Assembly (NCBI GenBank): GCA_009786125.1
Contig: WQTU01000135.1
Coordinates: 1 to 58,527 of the forward strand
DNA: 58,527 nt
Direction: 5' to 3'
DNA from: Spirochaetota bacterium
GTDB lineage: Bacteria > Spirochaetota > Spirochaetia > CADAEX01
In this document: piece after piece, positions 28,360 to 39,086 of the stretch
How positions within the stretch are numbered: the stretch's first letter is position 1
How the letters are laid out: every line of letters begins with the position of its first letter
The notes under the pieces: model-generated
Seen by the model: the letters and a program-made list of their open reading frames with translations, nothing else
What the model was told of the DNA's origin: nothing
Database searches by the model: none
Translations under genes and position numbers: made by a program

Positions 28360-30438
28360 TTACCTGGCCTCTGAAAAATATCCGAGTTCATCTCTTCCGC
28401 TTCTTCTGTTAAAAACAGCCTCAACTCTAACAGGAATATACCTGCGTCCGAATTCATCAAAACTTCTTGATCTATATTCCAGCAAATAAGTACCGCTTCT
28501 GCTTTCTCTAATTTTTTGGGCAATACGACCAATTCCGGCTGTTTCATGAATAAAAAATCTTGCGCCGCCTGTTTCCCTGACAAGAAAATCAAGCTCTTCC
28601 CTGGATTGCCCGCGTTCAAGGGATATATAATAAAAACTTATATTATTGTTTCTTAAAAATTGCATAATATCTACAAGTCTGTATTGATTAAAATTAAAAG
28701 GAGCCGGGTTTCCGGAGTATATAAAGATTACTGCTTTCTTATCCATACTTGATACAATTTGCGAAGCAGCAAGCCTTATTCCTGTTCCAATGGAAAAGTC
28801 AGCAGAAGCGGAATTGGCCTGCATTACTGCTGCTATAGCATCTGCCCTCGAGACAGTTTCTTCTGCAACTAATGTCGCAGTTCTTCCTGCGGAAACCACT
28901 CTTATTCTGTCGTCCCGATCAAACGAATTATAAACCTCATTTAAAGCTCTGCGTAGTATATCTCTTCTTCCGGTCATATGAAGAGAGTCTTCAACAACTA
29001 TTGCAACATCTGCTCTTCTCGATTGATTGCTTTGAAACAGCAAGGTAAGATCATCTACTGCTCTGCCGCCTTCTGTAACTCTAAAGTTAGCTCTTTCGAG
29101 GCCAACAATAGGGTCGTGGTTGCGTTTTTCAACATTTACGCGAATTCTTACAGTTGGAAAATTTTCCGCATATATGCTGTCTATGCGCACAAAAAGCCCT
29201 TCGAAAATAGATTCCATTTCAGACAAAAACATAACGCTGTTGTTATTAAAATCAGAAATCATAAGATCGTTATTGGCATTATATCTTGCAAAAGCGATTC
29301 TTCCGGGCGTCTCGGAGGTAAATATAACTTCTGCAAATTCGTGTTCAATATTAAAAATAACAACCCTGTCTGTATCTGCTATTAAAATGGAGTTATTGCC
29401 GTAAGCAGAAAGCCCTTCCGGTCCGTGCAGCATTCCTCGCCCAATAGTTCTTATAAAATTACCGCTCTGGTCAAAGAGATCAATAGATCTTCTTAAAACA
29501 TCTGCAACAAAGACAATATTATTTAATACAAGAACCCCGGTAGGTCCTCTTAAGCCTTCGTAACGGCCTGTCCTGTTCCCAAAACTTAAAATAAAGTTGC
29601 CGTCATAATCAAATTTGCTTACTCGCCTGTTGCCCCAGTCAGAGACAAAAAAATGACCTGCTCCGTTACTTGCAATAAATTGAGGACCAAGAAACTGACC
29701 TGGACCGCTTCCCCTGCTCCCGAATTTTCTTACGATGGTACCGTTATGGCTTAATATAGCTACTTGATTTCCGCCGTATTCAGTTACTACAAAAAACCCG
29801 TCAGAAGATTTAATTACATCAAAAGGATTATTAATAGCCCCAAGACCGCCTCTAAACCTGTTAATTACCCTGCTGTTTGCATTAAAAACAAGAAGCTCGT
29901 TTGTGGTAAAGCTTGATACAATAAAACCGCCGTTGTCCAAAGGCAAAACAGCGCCGGGTCTTCTAAAAAGATTGCCGCCCCTTCGTGTGTCACCGCTTAT
30001 CTCATGTTCAACAACAAGATTTCTGTCACTTCTTCGTGTGTCAAACATTTTGCGCCGCGTAGATACAATTTCAATCATATTTTCTAAATTTGTGGATCTG
30101 TGGCCTGCATCAATGAGTGAATTCCATATTGAAAGCGCGCTGTCTTCAAGCCCGGACATATAGTAGGCTCTTCCAAGCCACTCTCTGGCGCGCATATCCG
30201 AAGGATTATACGAAATCGCTCTTTCAAAAGAAAATATTGCCCTGTTATAATTTCCGCCAAAAAAAGCCCTTACTCCTGCCCGGAACTCATCAAATCCCCG
30301 GGAGATATCCAGAAAACTTTGAGGAAATAGCGCGGTAGTGGAAAACAAGAAAATTATTAAAAAATATTTAAACAGAGCTATTTTTCGGATTTTATACACA
30401 GAAATATTATGCAATATGTACGCTTTTTTGTCTACCAA
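28360..30438 (-). CDS. Multidomain TPR + NHL beta-propeller + VWA-like protein
   Basis: TPR-like N-terminus, NHL repeats (FGSRGSGPGQFLGPQFIASNGAGHFFVSDWGNRRVSKFD), VWA-like ADVAIVVEDSLHM. Confidence 0.85.
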   Translation of the reverse strand: MVDKKAYILHNISVYKIRKIALFKYFLIIFLFSTTALFPQSFLDISRGFDEFRAGVRAFFGGNYNRAIFSFERAISYNPSDMRAREWLGRAYYMSGLEDSALSIWNSLIDAGHRSTNLENMIEIVSTRRKMFDTRRSDRNLVVEHEISGDTRRGGNLFRRPGAVLPLDNGGFIVSSFTTNELLVFNANSRVINRFRGGLGAINNPFDVIKSSDGFFVVTEYGGNQVAILSHNGTIVRKFGSRGSGPGQFLGPQFIASNGAGHFFVSDWGNRRVSKFDYDGNFILSFGNRTGRYEGLRGPTGVLVLNNIVFVADVLRRSIDLFDQSGNFIRTIGRGMLHGPEGLSAYGNNSILIADTDRVVIFNIEHEFAEVIFTSETPGRIAFARYNANNDLMISDFNNNSVMFLSEMESIFEGLFVRIDSIYAENFPTVRIRVNVEKRNHDPIVGLERANFRVTEGGRAVDDLTLLFQSNQSRRADVAIVVEDSLHMTGRRDILRRALNEVYNSFDRDDRIRVVSAGRTATLVAEETVSRADAIAAVMQANSASADFSIGTGIRLAASQIVSSMDKKAVIFIYSGNPAPFNFNQYRLVDIMQFLRNNNISFYYISLERGQSREELDFLVRETGGARFFIHETAGIGRIAQKIRESRSGTYLLEYRSRSFDEFGRRYIPVRVEAVFNRRSGRDELGYFSEAR

Positions 30439-30503
30439 GAACTACAGGAAAACAAGAGGTGTATCCATGTCAAAGTAACAATTTGCCGGATAACCGGAAC
30501 TCC

Positions 30504-30695
30504 CTATGCCAAAATATCTAATTTATTTTTATTACCGTCTATTTCGATATTAATATCGCCTCTTATTCCAAGAAAAAGTATCCCTTTTAAATCTCTATGA
30601 TTTATGCCAGGATCTATGGGCTGAGTTTTTTGAGTCTTAACAGGCGGTTGCACAGAATAATCAGCAAGTGCGGCATCTTTTATATTTTCAACCAT
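30504..30695 (-). CDS. Small hypothetical protein (63 aa)
   Basis: Strong SD GGGGGGAG before ATG on minus strand. Confidence 0.65.
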   Translation of the reverse strand: MVENIKDAALADYSVQPPVKTQKTQPIDPGINHRDLKGILFLGIRGDINIEIDGNKNKLDILA

Positions 30696-30734
30696 AATTC
30701 TCCCCCCTTACGTCTTAATTATCGGCTGAAAGTA

Positions 30735-31430
30735 CTATTTTCTTGAATCTATAGCCTCTTTTAGATGTTTTGCAACAATCTTATTGCCTTTTGATAACTC
30801 AAAGGCGCTTCTTAAATACTCAACTGCTTCATCTATTTTCCCGGCTTTAAATAGAGCCCACCCAAGAGAATCCAGAAAAGGAAAATAATCCGGCACTTTT
30901 TCAACAGCTTTGGTGCAATATTGTATAGCTTTATCTGGGTCAATGTCTTCGTCTGCAAGAATATAACCAACCGAATTAAGTGTTGTTGGGTGCTCAGAAT
31001 CAAGACTCAGCGCTTTTTCAAAAAATTCCATTGCTTTTTCAATTTTTCCCTGCTGATACTGGACATAACCATAAGAACAATATACCTGCACAGATTCGTA
31101 GCCATCTTCTATAAGCCTTTTTAACTCATATTCTGCCAGCTTAAACTGCTCTGTAACTGCATAAATGTAACAGAGAATCATTCTGCACTGATAGATATAA
31201 AGTACATTTGTGTGACCGACTATAGCCTGCTCAAGAAAAATTATTGCTTCGTCAAATTGTTTAAGTTTTGTGTAGCAAAGCCCCAAATAATAAGAAAGAT
31301 CTGCATTGTCGTTAAGATTAGTATCGGTTTTGAGCAGTTCTTTAAGAGCCAGCTCATACTTTTTTTCTGAGTAAAATTTTACTGCTTTTTCGAAACTACT
31401 GTCCATAAATTGCTTATTTGCCCCTAACAA
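30735..31430 (-). CDS. Tetratricopeptide repeat protein
   Basis: ADLSYYLGLCYTKLKQFDEAIIFLEQA; GKIEKAMEFFEKALSLDSEHPTTLNSVGYILAD. Confidence 0.9.
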   Translation of the reverse strand: MLGANKQFMDSSFEKAVKFYSEKKYELALKELLKTDTNLNDNADLSYYLGLCYTKLKQFDEAIIFLEQAIVGHTNVLYIYQCRMILCYIYAVTEQFKLAEYELKRLIEDGYESVQVYCSYGYVQYQQGKIEKAMEFFEKALSLDSEHPTTLNSVGYILADEDIDPDKAIQYCTKAVEKVPDYFPFLDSLGWALFKAGKIDEAVEYLRSAFELSKGNKIVAKHLKEAIDSRK

Positions 31431-32194
31431 TTTTTTTCTCCCGCACTTTCTTTTTTAAAAACTTCTTTATATATTAGTCTTGCTTTTTCATCAGAAAACG
31501 GCTGTACATAAACAGGCGAAACAGAAATCATGTTGTTTTCAACTGCATAGCTGTCTGTGTCGTTTCTGTTATCATGCAATACATTGATAATATTAAGCGA
31601 GACATCCAAACTCCCATCCGGCTCTGCATGATGGCTCAGTTTTTCATTATAAAGTCTTTTCGAAGGTTTTGTTACCATAACATTGAGTTTTTCGGCACAG
31701 ATACTTGGCACATTTATATTTATAAAATGATCGGGGCTCTGGTTTTCAAAAAAACTTGTTATATTATCTGCTACAAAAATTGCTGCATTCTCAAAGTAAA
31801 AAGGCTCGAAGAATGCTGTAGCAGAAACAGCAACGCCTGGAACTCCCATCATTACTGCCTGCCTTGCTGCTGCTGCGGTGCCTGAATAGATAATATCTGT
31901 TCCAAGATTCGGTCCCAAATTTATGCCGGATACAACAATATCAGGAACAAAACCATCAATTATGCGGTGTAAAGCTCTGTGAACACAATCTGCAGGGGTT
32001 CCGCTGCAAGTATAGTGGTTTTTATCAATTTTTCTGATTATTACATTTTTGCGAAAAGAAAGGGCGTGGGAAAACCCGCTTCGCTCTCCTTCCGGCGCCA
32101 CAACAACCACATCATGCTTCCTAGAAAGGCTTTCTTCTATGGCTTTAAGCCCTGGGCTGTCGATTCCATCATCATTTGTAAGAAGTATTTTCAT
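31424..32194 (-). CDS. surE: 5'/3'-nucleotidase SurE
   Basis: MKILLTNDDGIDSPGLKAI; APEGERSGFSHAL; VSGINLGPNLGTDIIYSGTAAAARQA. Confidence 0.96.
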   Translation of the reverse strand: MKILLTNDDGIDSPGLKAIEESLSRKHDVVVVAPEGERSGFSHALSFRKNVIIRKIDKNHYTCSGTPADCVHRALHRIIDGFVPDIVVSGINLGPNLGTDIIYSGTAAAARQAVMMGVPGVAVSATAFFEPFYFENAAIFVADNITSFFENQSPDHFININVPSICAEKLNVMVTKPSKRLYNEKLSHHAEPDGSLDVSLNIINVLHDNRNDTDSYAVENNMISVSPVYVQPFSDEKARLIYKEVFKKESAGEKNC

Positions 32195-32201
32195 AACAAG
32201 T

Positions 32202-33401
32202 TTACTCCGCAGAAAAAAGGACTTTTGCGCCGGACGCCATAGTGCAATTTATCATATCTGCTTTAAATCCAAAAATTCTTTCGTATTCATCAAGCCGCTC
32301 AAGATAACGGCTTATGGAAGAGTTTTTGAGCAAAGTTATTGTACACCCGCCAAACCCTGTTCCCGTAATTTTGGAACCATAAACACCGTCGATTTCCTGT
32401 GCGCGCTTGACAAGCCAGTCTATTTCCGGGCAGGAAACTTCGAAATTATCTCTAAGGCTTTCATGGGATCTGCTCATAAGCTTGCCAAGCGCTGCCATAT
32501 CGTTTTTTTTAATGGCGCTTTTTGCTTCTTCTGTTCTTGAAATTTCATCTATAACATGAATACATCTTCTTCTGGTTTGCTCAGGAAGCATTTCCACTAT
32601 GGTTACAATATCATTTTTATTATAATCGCGGAGTGATGTTCCGGGCTTTACAGAACCTCCCGCCGAGCGAGTTTTTGCGAGCGAAGGTTCCCCTCTGGTA
32701 TTTAATCTTTCTATACATTTTTGAATATCTTTGCGCCTCTCGGCAATTTCTTTTTCAATTTGTATTGCCGGAACATTGGACATGGTAATAACAAGAGATG
32801 TATCTTCAAAAAGAGCCGGGATATACTCCACAGCAGCAGAGCGAAGGTCTGTAAATAAAAAATTATCTTCTTTCCCGAAAAGCGATGAATAAACCCCGGA
32901 AGGAACTTTGTTTGAGTTTAGAAACTTTTCTTCTCCGGCATATATTATTTTTATGACTTCTTCTCTGGAAATGTTAAAATCATATAGTTTAGATAAGGCA
33001 AGAGTTATGGCTGTTTCCATTGCAGATGATGAAGCAAGCCCTATGCTCTGCGGAATATTGCCTGTAATGGTGATATCAAGCCCTTTAATTGGAAAACCTG
33101 CATTTTCCAGGGAAAACAGAACTCCTTTTATATAGTTAGCCCATCTGTCTTCTCTTTTATATTTGATACTGCCTACCGAAGTTTTTTTTCTTTCTTCAAA
33201 ATCTGCTGCATAAAAGCGCAGGGAACTATCTTTTCGTCTTGATACAGAGGCATAAATTTTCATATCAAGAGCTGCCTGAATCATAAGCCCGTCATCAGAA
33301 TCAACATGGTTTCCCATAATTGTTAAGGCTCCCGGAGCTTCAACAACAACTTCCGGCTCAGAAATATACTCATCTCTATGAAGAGATATGATTTTTTCCA
33401 T
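32202..33401 (-). CDS. GHMP kinase, galactokinase-like but with divergent sugar-binding motif
   Basis: PQSIGLASSSAMETAITLAL GHMP motif; KITGTGFGGCTITLL; N-terminal motif APGALTIMGNHVDSDDG. Confidence 0.82.
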   Translation of the reverse strand: MEKIISLHRDEYISEPEVVVEAPGALTIMGNHVDSDDGLMIQAALDMKIYASVSRRKDSSLRFYAADFEERKKTSVGSIKYKREDRWANYIKGVLFSLENAGFPIKGLDITITGNIPQSIGLASSSAMETAITLALSKLYDFNISREEVIKIIYAGEEKFLNSNKVPSGVYSSLFGKEDNFLFTDLRSAAVEYIPALFEDTSLVITMSNVPAIQIEKEIAERRKDIQKCIERLNTRGEPSLAKTRSAGGSVKPGTSLRDYNKNDIVTIVEMLPEQTRRRCIHVIDEISRTEEAKSAIKKNDMAALGKLMSRSHESLRDNFEVSCPEIDWLVKRAQEIDGVYGSKITGTGFGGCTITLLKNSSISRYLERLDEYERIFGFKADMINCTMASGAKVLFSAE

Positions 33402-33519
33402 TTCTCCAAGAATATATGAAAATTACTGAAAATGCAATCAAAAAGCAGTCTCTAAATTCAGTATTTTAAAAACACAGACATTGCGCTATATAGCTGCTGC
33501 GCTATATTTGCATATAGGA

Positions 33520-33553
33520 AACACGCCGCGCACTGACACTTGACCGGCGTGTT
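33520..33553 (-). terminator. GC-rich hairpin downstream of rho-rpmE
   Basis: aacacgccg ... cggcgtgtt, 9-bp perfect stem. Confidence 0.5.
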
Positions 33554-33568
33554 CATGGGCAGTTGGTA

Positions 33569-33781
33569 CTACTTCTGGTCTCTCGCAACACCGTACTTTC
33601 TATTAAACCTTTCGATTCTTCCGGCAGTATCAACCAGTTTTTCTTTTCCTGTAAAAAACGGATGGCAAGTTGAGCATATTTCAACACTAAGTTTTTTTAC
33701 TGTTGATTTTGTTTCAATAGCATTTCCGCAAGCGCAAGCTATTTTTGTTTCAACATATTCAGGGTGAATTTCTTTCTTCAT
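33569..33781 (-). CDS. rpmE: 50S ribosomal protein L31 (zinc-type)
   Basis: [46 protein letters not shown]. Confidence 0.96.
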   Translation of the reverse strand: MKKEIHPEYVETKIACACGNAIETKSTVKKLSVEICSTCHPFFTGKEKLVDTAGRIERFNRKYGVARDQK

Positions 33782-33799
33782 TTTTATATATCCTCCGAC

Positions 33800-35428
33800 T
33801 CAGCCCGGAATATCGCCTGGGCCTGTAGTATTCATAGATTTAAGGAATGCTTCATTATTCTTTGTTTTACGCATTCTGTCAATCAGCAACTCAATAATTT
33901 CAATATCTTCCATTGGATTGATAACTTTTCGCAATACCCACATTTTGTTAAGTTCTTCTTCTGTAAGGAGAAGTTCTTCTTTTCTTGTCCCGGATCTCTT
34001 AATATTTATGGCAGGATACAGTCTTCTGTCTGCAATTTTTCTGTCAAGCTGCATTTCCATATTACCAGTGCCTTTGAATTCTTCGAAAATAACTTCGTCC
34101 ATTTTGCTGCCTGTTTCAATAAGGGCTGTGGCAACAATTGTAAGGCTTCCGCCATTCTCGATATTTCTTGCTGCACCAAAAAATCTTTTTGGCTTATGGA
34201 GGGCATTTGAGTCAACACCGCCGGAAAGTATTTTTCCGGAAGTAGGAACTGTCTGATTATATGCTCTTGCAAGCCTGGTTATGGAGTCCAGAAGTATTAC
34301 AACATCTTTTTTATGCTCCACAAGCCTTTTTGCTTTTTCAATAACCATTTCCGCAACCTGCACATGCCTTGTTGCCTGCTCATCAAAAGTCGAAGATATT
34401 ACCTCTCCTTTTACATTGCGTTTCATATCTGTAACTTCTTCGGGTCTTTCGTCAATCAAAAGAACAATAAGATGCACTTCCGGATGATTTTCTGTAATAG
34501 CATTTGCAATTCTCTGAAGAATTATTGTTTTTCCTGTTCTTGGCGGCGCAACAATTAAACCGCGCTGCCCTTTGCCGATTGGGCAAAAAAGATTTATCAT
34601 TCTTGTTGTAGGATCGCCGTTTGTGGTTTCCATATTTATCCGCTCATTAGGGTAAAGAGGAGTAAGGTTATCAAACGGAACTCTTGTTTGCGCAACCGAA
34701 GGGTCATCGTAGTTGACTTTTTCAACCCTAAGCATAGCAAAAAATCTTTCGCCTTCGCGCGGAGTTCTTATGTGCCCGGCAACTGTGTCGCCTGTTCTTA
34801 AATTAAAAAGCCTAATTTGCGAAGGAGAAATATAAATGTCATCTGCTCCGGGCAAATAGCTGTTTTGCGGGGATCTCAAGAAACCGTAGCCATCCGGCAA
34901 TATTTCAAGAGAGCCGTAAGCATGAATTATTCCGTTTTTTGCTGTGTGCGCTTTAAGAATATTAAATATAACTTCCTGTTTGCGCAGGCTTCCTATATTT
35001 TCATGCGTAGCGCCTGCCTGCATGGCAAATTCCCTAAGATCAGGGAGGTTCATTCTTGTAAGATCATTAATGCTTAATTTGTCTCTTTCGCCATCTATTT
35101 CGTTACTCGAATCTTCATTGGAAGATTTGTTTTTGCTTGTAAGCTTGGTAAATATCGCGCTTGATATGTCTTCATCGGATTGAACTTCCGGGAAGCCGGA
35201 CTCTTCCTGCAGCGGAAGCTGGTTTTCGATCTTTTCCTTTGCTATAACAATTTTTTTTGTTGGTCGTTTGCTTTTTTCTTCTTCCAAAGGGTTTTCTCCT
35301 TCTTTGATAAGTTCTGTTTTTTTCTTTTTCATACGTCTTATTGCGGTATTATTGGCAGAAACAGGAACAGAATCTCTTCTTTTCTGTGAAAAAAGACTAT
35401 CTCCGTTTTTTTCTTCAAAATCTGACAT
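33800..35428 (-). CDS. rho: Transcription termination factor Rho
   Basis: [41 protein letters not shown]; long charged N-terminal extension. Confidence 0.97.
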   Translation of the reverse strand: MSDFEEKNGDSLFSQKRRDSVPVSANNTAIRRMKKKKTELIKEGENPLEEEKSKRPTKKIVIAKEKIENQLPLQEESGFPEVQSDEDISSAIFTKLTSKNKSSNEDSSNEIDGERDKLSINDLTRMNLPDLREFAMQAGATHENIGSLRKQEVIFNILKAHTAKNGIIHAYGSLEILPDGYGFLRSPQNSYLPGADDIYISPSQIRLFNLRTGDTVAGHIRTPREGERFFAMLRVEKVNYDDPSVAQTRVPFDNLTPLYPNERINMETTNGDPTTRMINLFCPIGKGQRGLIVAPPRTGKTIILQRIANAITENHPEVHLIVLLIDERPEEVTDMKRNVKGEVISSTFDEQATRHVQVAEMVIEKAKRLVEHKKDVVILLDSITRLARAYNQTVPTSGKILSGGVDSNALHKPKRFFGAARNIENGGSLTIVATALIETGSKMDEVIFEEFKGTGNMEMQLDRKIADRRLYPAINIKRSGTRKEELLLTEEELNKMWVLRKVINPMEDIEIIELLIDRMRKTKNNEAFLKSMNTTGPGDIPG

Positions 35429-35581
35429 AGAAGGGCTACGTCTCCTCTACTTTTTTTCTATTTTTTTAAATGCATGGTTTGATACAAAATCCAAGCCTAA
35501 CCATTGTTTTAGTAATTTCTTGATTAGATATATTTAGAACTTTATTTAACAGTTTTTAGTTTTTTACGATCTTTAACAAGG

Positions 35582-36301
35582 TTAAATATAATGTTCAAAT
35601 ACAATACTGTCAAGCGCTTTGCAATATAACAATTCTTTGTAAACAATCAACAGAGCTGCTTGCGCAGTTTTATCCCTTATCTCTTTTCTTGTTCCCGAAA
35701 ACAGGAACAGGAAAGTTTTTACAATATCTCTTTTTACAGCAATCCAAACAGTTCCTACCGGCTTATCAACAGTACCTCCGCCTGGTCCTGCTATGCCTGA
35801 CACAGAGGCGCATATATCTGCCCCTGATTTTTCAAGCCCTTTTTCAGCCATGCTAATTGCGGTTTCTTTGGAAACTGAGCCATATTTTTCTATAATAAAA
35901 GCAGGAACATCAATGGTTTCCTTTGCTTTATTATCATAAGTTATAAATCCGCCCCAAAAATAATCAGAACTTCCCGGTTTATCTGTAACAATTTTTGAAA
36001 TTAATCCGCCGGTACACGACTCCACAACAGCAAGCTTTGCGCCGCTTCTTTTTAGCGCTTCCGCTGCCATATCTGATACAGAAAGATCGATAGAAGAAGA
36101 ATGAAAAAACATTAATTCTTCCGGCAGGGAAAATATAAATTTCTCTATATTTTCTTCTTTTTTTGAACAAAGTTCAAGAATCAAACCAAATTCATCAGCA
36201 ATTATTTTATATTCAAGATCAGGTATTTTTTTTTGCCCGCACATACTTTCGAGAAACGCTTGAGCAATAATAAAAAATCTTATTTTTTTACAAAAAAGCA
36301 T
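35582..36301 (-). CDS. CinA C-terminal (nicotinamide-nucleotide amidohydrolase) family protein
   Basis: AKLAVVESCTGGLISKIVTDKPGSSDYFWGGFITY; SVSGIAGPGGGTVDKPVGTVWIA. Confidence 0.92.
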   Translation of the reverse strand: MLFCKKIRFFIIAQAFLESMCGQKKIPDLEYKIIADEFGLILELCSKKEENIEKFIFSLPEELMFFHSSSIDLSVSDMAAEALKRSGAKLAVVESCTGGLISKIVTDKPGSSDYFWGGFITYDNKAKETIDVPAFIIEKYGSVSKETAISMAEKGLEKSGADICASVSGIAGPGGGTVDKPVGTVWIAVKRDIVKTFLFLFSGTRKEIRDKTAQAALLIVYKELLYCKALDSIVFEHYI

Positions 36302-36307
36302 TAAAAA

Positions 36308-36724
36308 TTAATAAGCTTTTACTTTTTCTTTTAAAGATTCAACAGTGCTGGAAAAAATATCTATATCTGCTACATCGCTTTTTATCATTTCGCATTTGCC
36401 TTCAAAAACAACGCCGTCTGCTATTCTAAGTTTTGACGTTCTTACGTTTCCAAAAATCTGACCTGTTGAAAGCATCTCAAGCTTTTCAGAAGCATCGATA
36501 TTGCCTCTTACAATCCCGCCTACAATAACAGCCCGCACTCTGATATCTGCTGTAACAACTGCTCCGTCTTCTATATACAGGAAACCAGGGGATTCAATAT
36601 CTCCTTCAAAGCTTCCATCTATTTTAAGCGAATTGAAAAATTTCATTTTTCCTTTAAAAACAGTCTCTTTGCCCAGTGTTGTACTTATTTTTTCTTTTCC
36701 CTTAATATCACTGCTTTTACCCAT
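36308..36724 (-). CDS. Bactofilin/polymer-forming cytoskeletal protein
   Basis: TVFKGKMKFFNSLKIDGSFEGDIESPGFLYIEDGAVVTADIRV beta-helix pattern. Confidence 0.9.
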   Translation of the reverse strand: MGKSSDIKGKEKISTTLGKETVFKGKMKFFNSLKIDGSFEGDIESPGFLYIEDGAVVTADIRVRAVIVGGIVRGNIDASEKLEMLSTGQIFGNVRTSKLRIADGVVFEGKCEMIKSDVADIDIFSSTVESLKEKVKAY

Positions 36725-36742
36725 TGCGTTACCTGCTTTAAA

Positions 36743-37021
36743 TTACTTGGTTTTCATTACATATACTCCGTCCCAGTCTTCGGGAGGCGGATTTTCAAGA
36801 TAATATTTACATCTTTCCAGATATACTTTTGACGGACCATCATCGGGACAAACATCAAGAGCTTTTTGAAAAAGACTCACAGCTTCCTGAAAATCCATCA
36901 TTTTGTATAATTTTCTGCCTTCTGTATAAAGTTCCACAGCTTTTTGTTTCTCTGCTGTAATCATTAACTTATCCTTTACCATTTTGATTATTACCATTTT
37001 TATTAAATCCGTCAATAGCAT
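36743..37021 (-). CDS. Short TPR protein
   Basis: AVELYTEGRKLYKMMDFQEAVSLFQKALDVCPDDGPSKVYLERCKYYLENPPPEDWDGVY. Confidence 0.8.
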   Translation of the reverse strand: MLLTDLIKMVIIKMVKDKLMITAEKQKAVELYTEGRKLYKMMDFQEAVSLFQKALDVCPDDGPSKVYLERCKYYLENPPPEDWDGVYVMKTK

Positions 37022-37030
37022 CGGGCAAAA

Positions 37031-38740
37031 TCAGCTCTTAAACCTCCGGGATATACATCTCGACCTAAGTGCCGGGGCAACTTTGCCTATAATTAGTTTA
37101 ACTAAAATAATAAATATTGAAAAAACAACAAATAATAACCCAAAAAAATCACCTATCCTCGTATACAGCGTAAAAGAGCCCTCATTGACAGGGACATCGC
37201 CTGTTAAAAAGCCCTCTATAAATGGATCGATTCTGCTTACTATTCGCCCATTGGGGTCAATAATGCATGTAATTCCGCTAGTTGTGCTTCTTACAACACT
37301 CCGTTGGTTCTCTGCTGCCCTAAAAACCGAATGCATCATGTGCTGAACTTCTGCCGCAACTGAGCCGGACCACGAATCATTTGTTATATTTACAATAACA
37401 TTTGCGCCTCTTCTTACAAATTCTCTCGATATATAGCCAAAAGTATCTTCAAAACAAATTGGCGTTGAAAATTTTACTCCATCAAGTTCAAATACAGTAA
37501 ATTCTCTGCCTTTTTCCCAAAAATTAGTATCTGCTTCCCTTAGAAACGTATATATACCCGGAAATCGCCTCTTATATGGAAAGTGTTCGGTAAAAGGAAC
37601 AAGGCGCATTTTCCTGTATGTTCCAATATGCCTGCCGTTGGGTCCAAAAAACAAAGCTGCGTTATAACCTACACTACGCTTCTCCCCGCGTTCATCAACA
37701 ATAAGCACCTCTTCTCCGTTTCCAACAATAAATGCAACGTCTTGTCGTTCAAGAAAATCTCTCAATTCTCTTACAAGTCTATGCGTCCTAAGGTCTGTTC
37801 TATATCTTGTATGCCAGTCAATAGAGGGTACAAATGCTGTTTCCGGCCAAATTATTATGTCCGGAGAATCCGCGGCAGCTTCTTCGCTTAGCCTTATAAG
37901 CCTGGCAAGAGATTCCCTGTTGGCTTGGTACCCGCTCTGCCACGGGTCTGTATTATGCTGAATCAAAGAGACTCTCCAGGTTTTCATTTTAGACACATCA
38001 ACAGTATTGAGTAACCCAAAAAGCAAGCCGGCGGAAAATATTACAGCATATATAATCAATACAATTTTTTCCTGAATCGCTGTTTTTTTAAGTTTAATAA
38101 GCCAGTCTTTAAACCCATCTCTATACACATAGCCTAAAAAGGCTGATGGGAAAATTACGAGCAGCGAAACACCCCATACCCCGGTTAAAGCAGAAATTCT
38201 TACAAGCGGAGGAAAAAGATACTGAGTATAGCCTATTATTCCATATGGGTATCCTAAAAATCCCAGCGTCTTTAAATACTCATAAGCAACCCATATTATC
38301 GCATTAACTATGTAGCTTCTGCGCAGAAATAAGCTGTTCGAGAGTTTAAAAACAGAAAAAAGTATTGAATAATATAATCCGCAGATAACAGGCACTACAA
38401 ATATTGCAAGAGGATGATAATTTGCAAGCCAGTAATTAAAAATAGCATAGGAGACCAGACCAAGAAAAAAACCAAAAAAGGGCGCCGCAAACCATTTCAT
38501 CCTGTATGTAACAACAAAAGCAGGAAAAAGGGCAAAATATGCCAGAAGCGGAAACCCTGTTGTATTTAAAAACGAAGGAAAAGAAAGAGAAAAGAGTATT
38601 GCCGAGAGTAATAAGAGACCTGTATTTGTCAAAATTCGCCGGATTGCGACGGCAGTGCGGCCGGGGATTTTCTTTTCTGACTGCTGCTTATTTTGCGAAA
38701 GCTGTCTTTTTTTTATCTTATTTCCTGATGTCCCGGACAC
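37031..38740 (-). CDS. lnt: Apolipoprotein N-acyltransferase
   Basis: IIWPETAFVP; RKMRLVPFTEHFPYK; FSTPICFEDTFGYISREFVRRGANVIVNITNDSW. Confidence 0.94.
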   Translation of the reverse strand: MSGTSGNKIKKRQLSQNKQQSEKKIPGRTAVAIRRILTNTGLLLLSAILFSLSFPSFLNTTGFPLLAYFALFPAFVVTYRMKWFAAPFFGFFLGLVSYAIFNYWLANYHPLAIFVVPVICGLYYSILFSVFKLSNSLFLRRSYIVNAIIWVAYEYLKTLGFLGYPYGIIGYTQYLFPPLVRISALTGVWGVSLLVIFPSAFLGYVYRDGFKDWLIKLKKTAIQEKIVLIIYAVIFSAGLLFGLLNTVDVSKMKTWRVSLIQHNTDPWQSGYQANRESLARLIRLSEEAAADSPDIIIWPETAFVPSIDWHTRYRTDLRTHRLVRELRDFLERQDVAFIVGNGEEVLIVDERGEKRSVGYNAALFFGPNGRHIGTYRKMRLVPFTEHFPYKRRFPGIYTFLREADTNFWEKGREFTVFELDGVKFSTPICFEDTFGYISREFVRRGANVIVNITNDSWSGSVAAEVQHMMHSVFRAAENQRSVVRSTTSGITCIIDPNGRIVSRIDPFIEGFLTGDVPVNEGSFTLYTRIGDFFGLLFVVFSIFIILVKLIIGKVAPALRSRCISRRFKS

Positions 38741-39020
38741 TGCTTTTTAGTTCCTTCCCAGGTCTGAATACAGCTACTCCATGAGGCGCAACTGCTATTT
38801 TTTCTCCTGTTTTTGGATTGCGCGCTTTTGCCTTTCCCTTGCGGGTTCTTAGTTCAAATGTGCCAAATCCTCTGAGCTCAACAACTTTATCCTGCAACAG
38901 CGCTGCTTTAATTTCTTCAAAAATACTATCCATAACTATATGGACATCTTTTTTGTTTACAGCAGTTTTTTCATAGATACTTTCAATAATTTCAGCTTTT
39001 GTTAGTTTGGGAATACTCAT
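38718..39020 (-). CDS. HU/IHF family DNA-binding protein
   Basis: LTKAEIIESIYEKTAVNKKDVHIVMDSIFEEIKAALLQDKVVELRGFGTFELRTRKGKAKARNPKTGE. Confidence 0.96.
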   Translation of the reverse strand: MSIPKLTKAEIIESIYEKTAVNKKDVHIVMDSIFEEIKAALLQDKVVELRGFGTFELRTRKGKAKARNPKTGEKIAVAPHGVAVFRPGKELKSSVRDIRK

Positions 39021-39086
39021 TTTTTTTGAGTTAGAAGGCGAACAAAAGGTTAATACAGCGTATTCTGCTGCATTAACCTTTTGTTA

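Noticed and set aside
33480-33515. Direct repeat tgcgctatat x2 upstream of the rpmE terminator as an att site
   Set aside because: Only 10 bp, adjacent copies, no integrase nearby.
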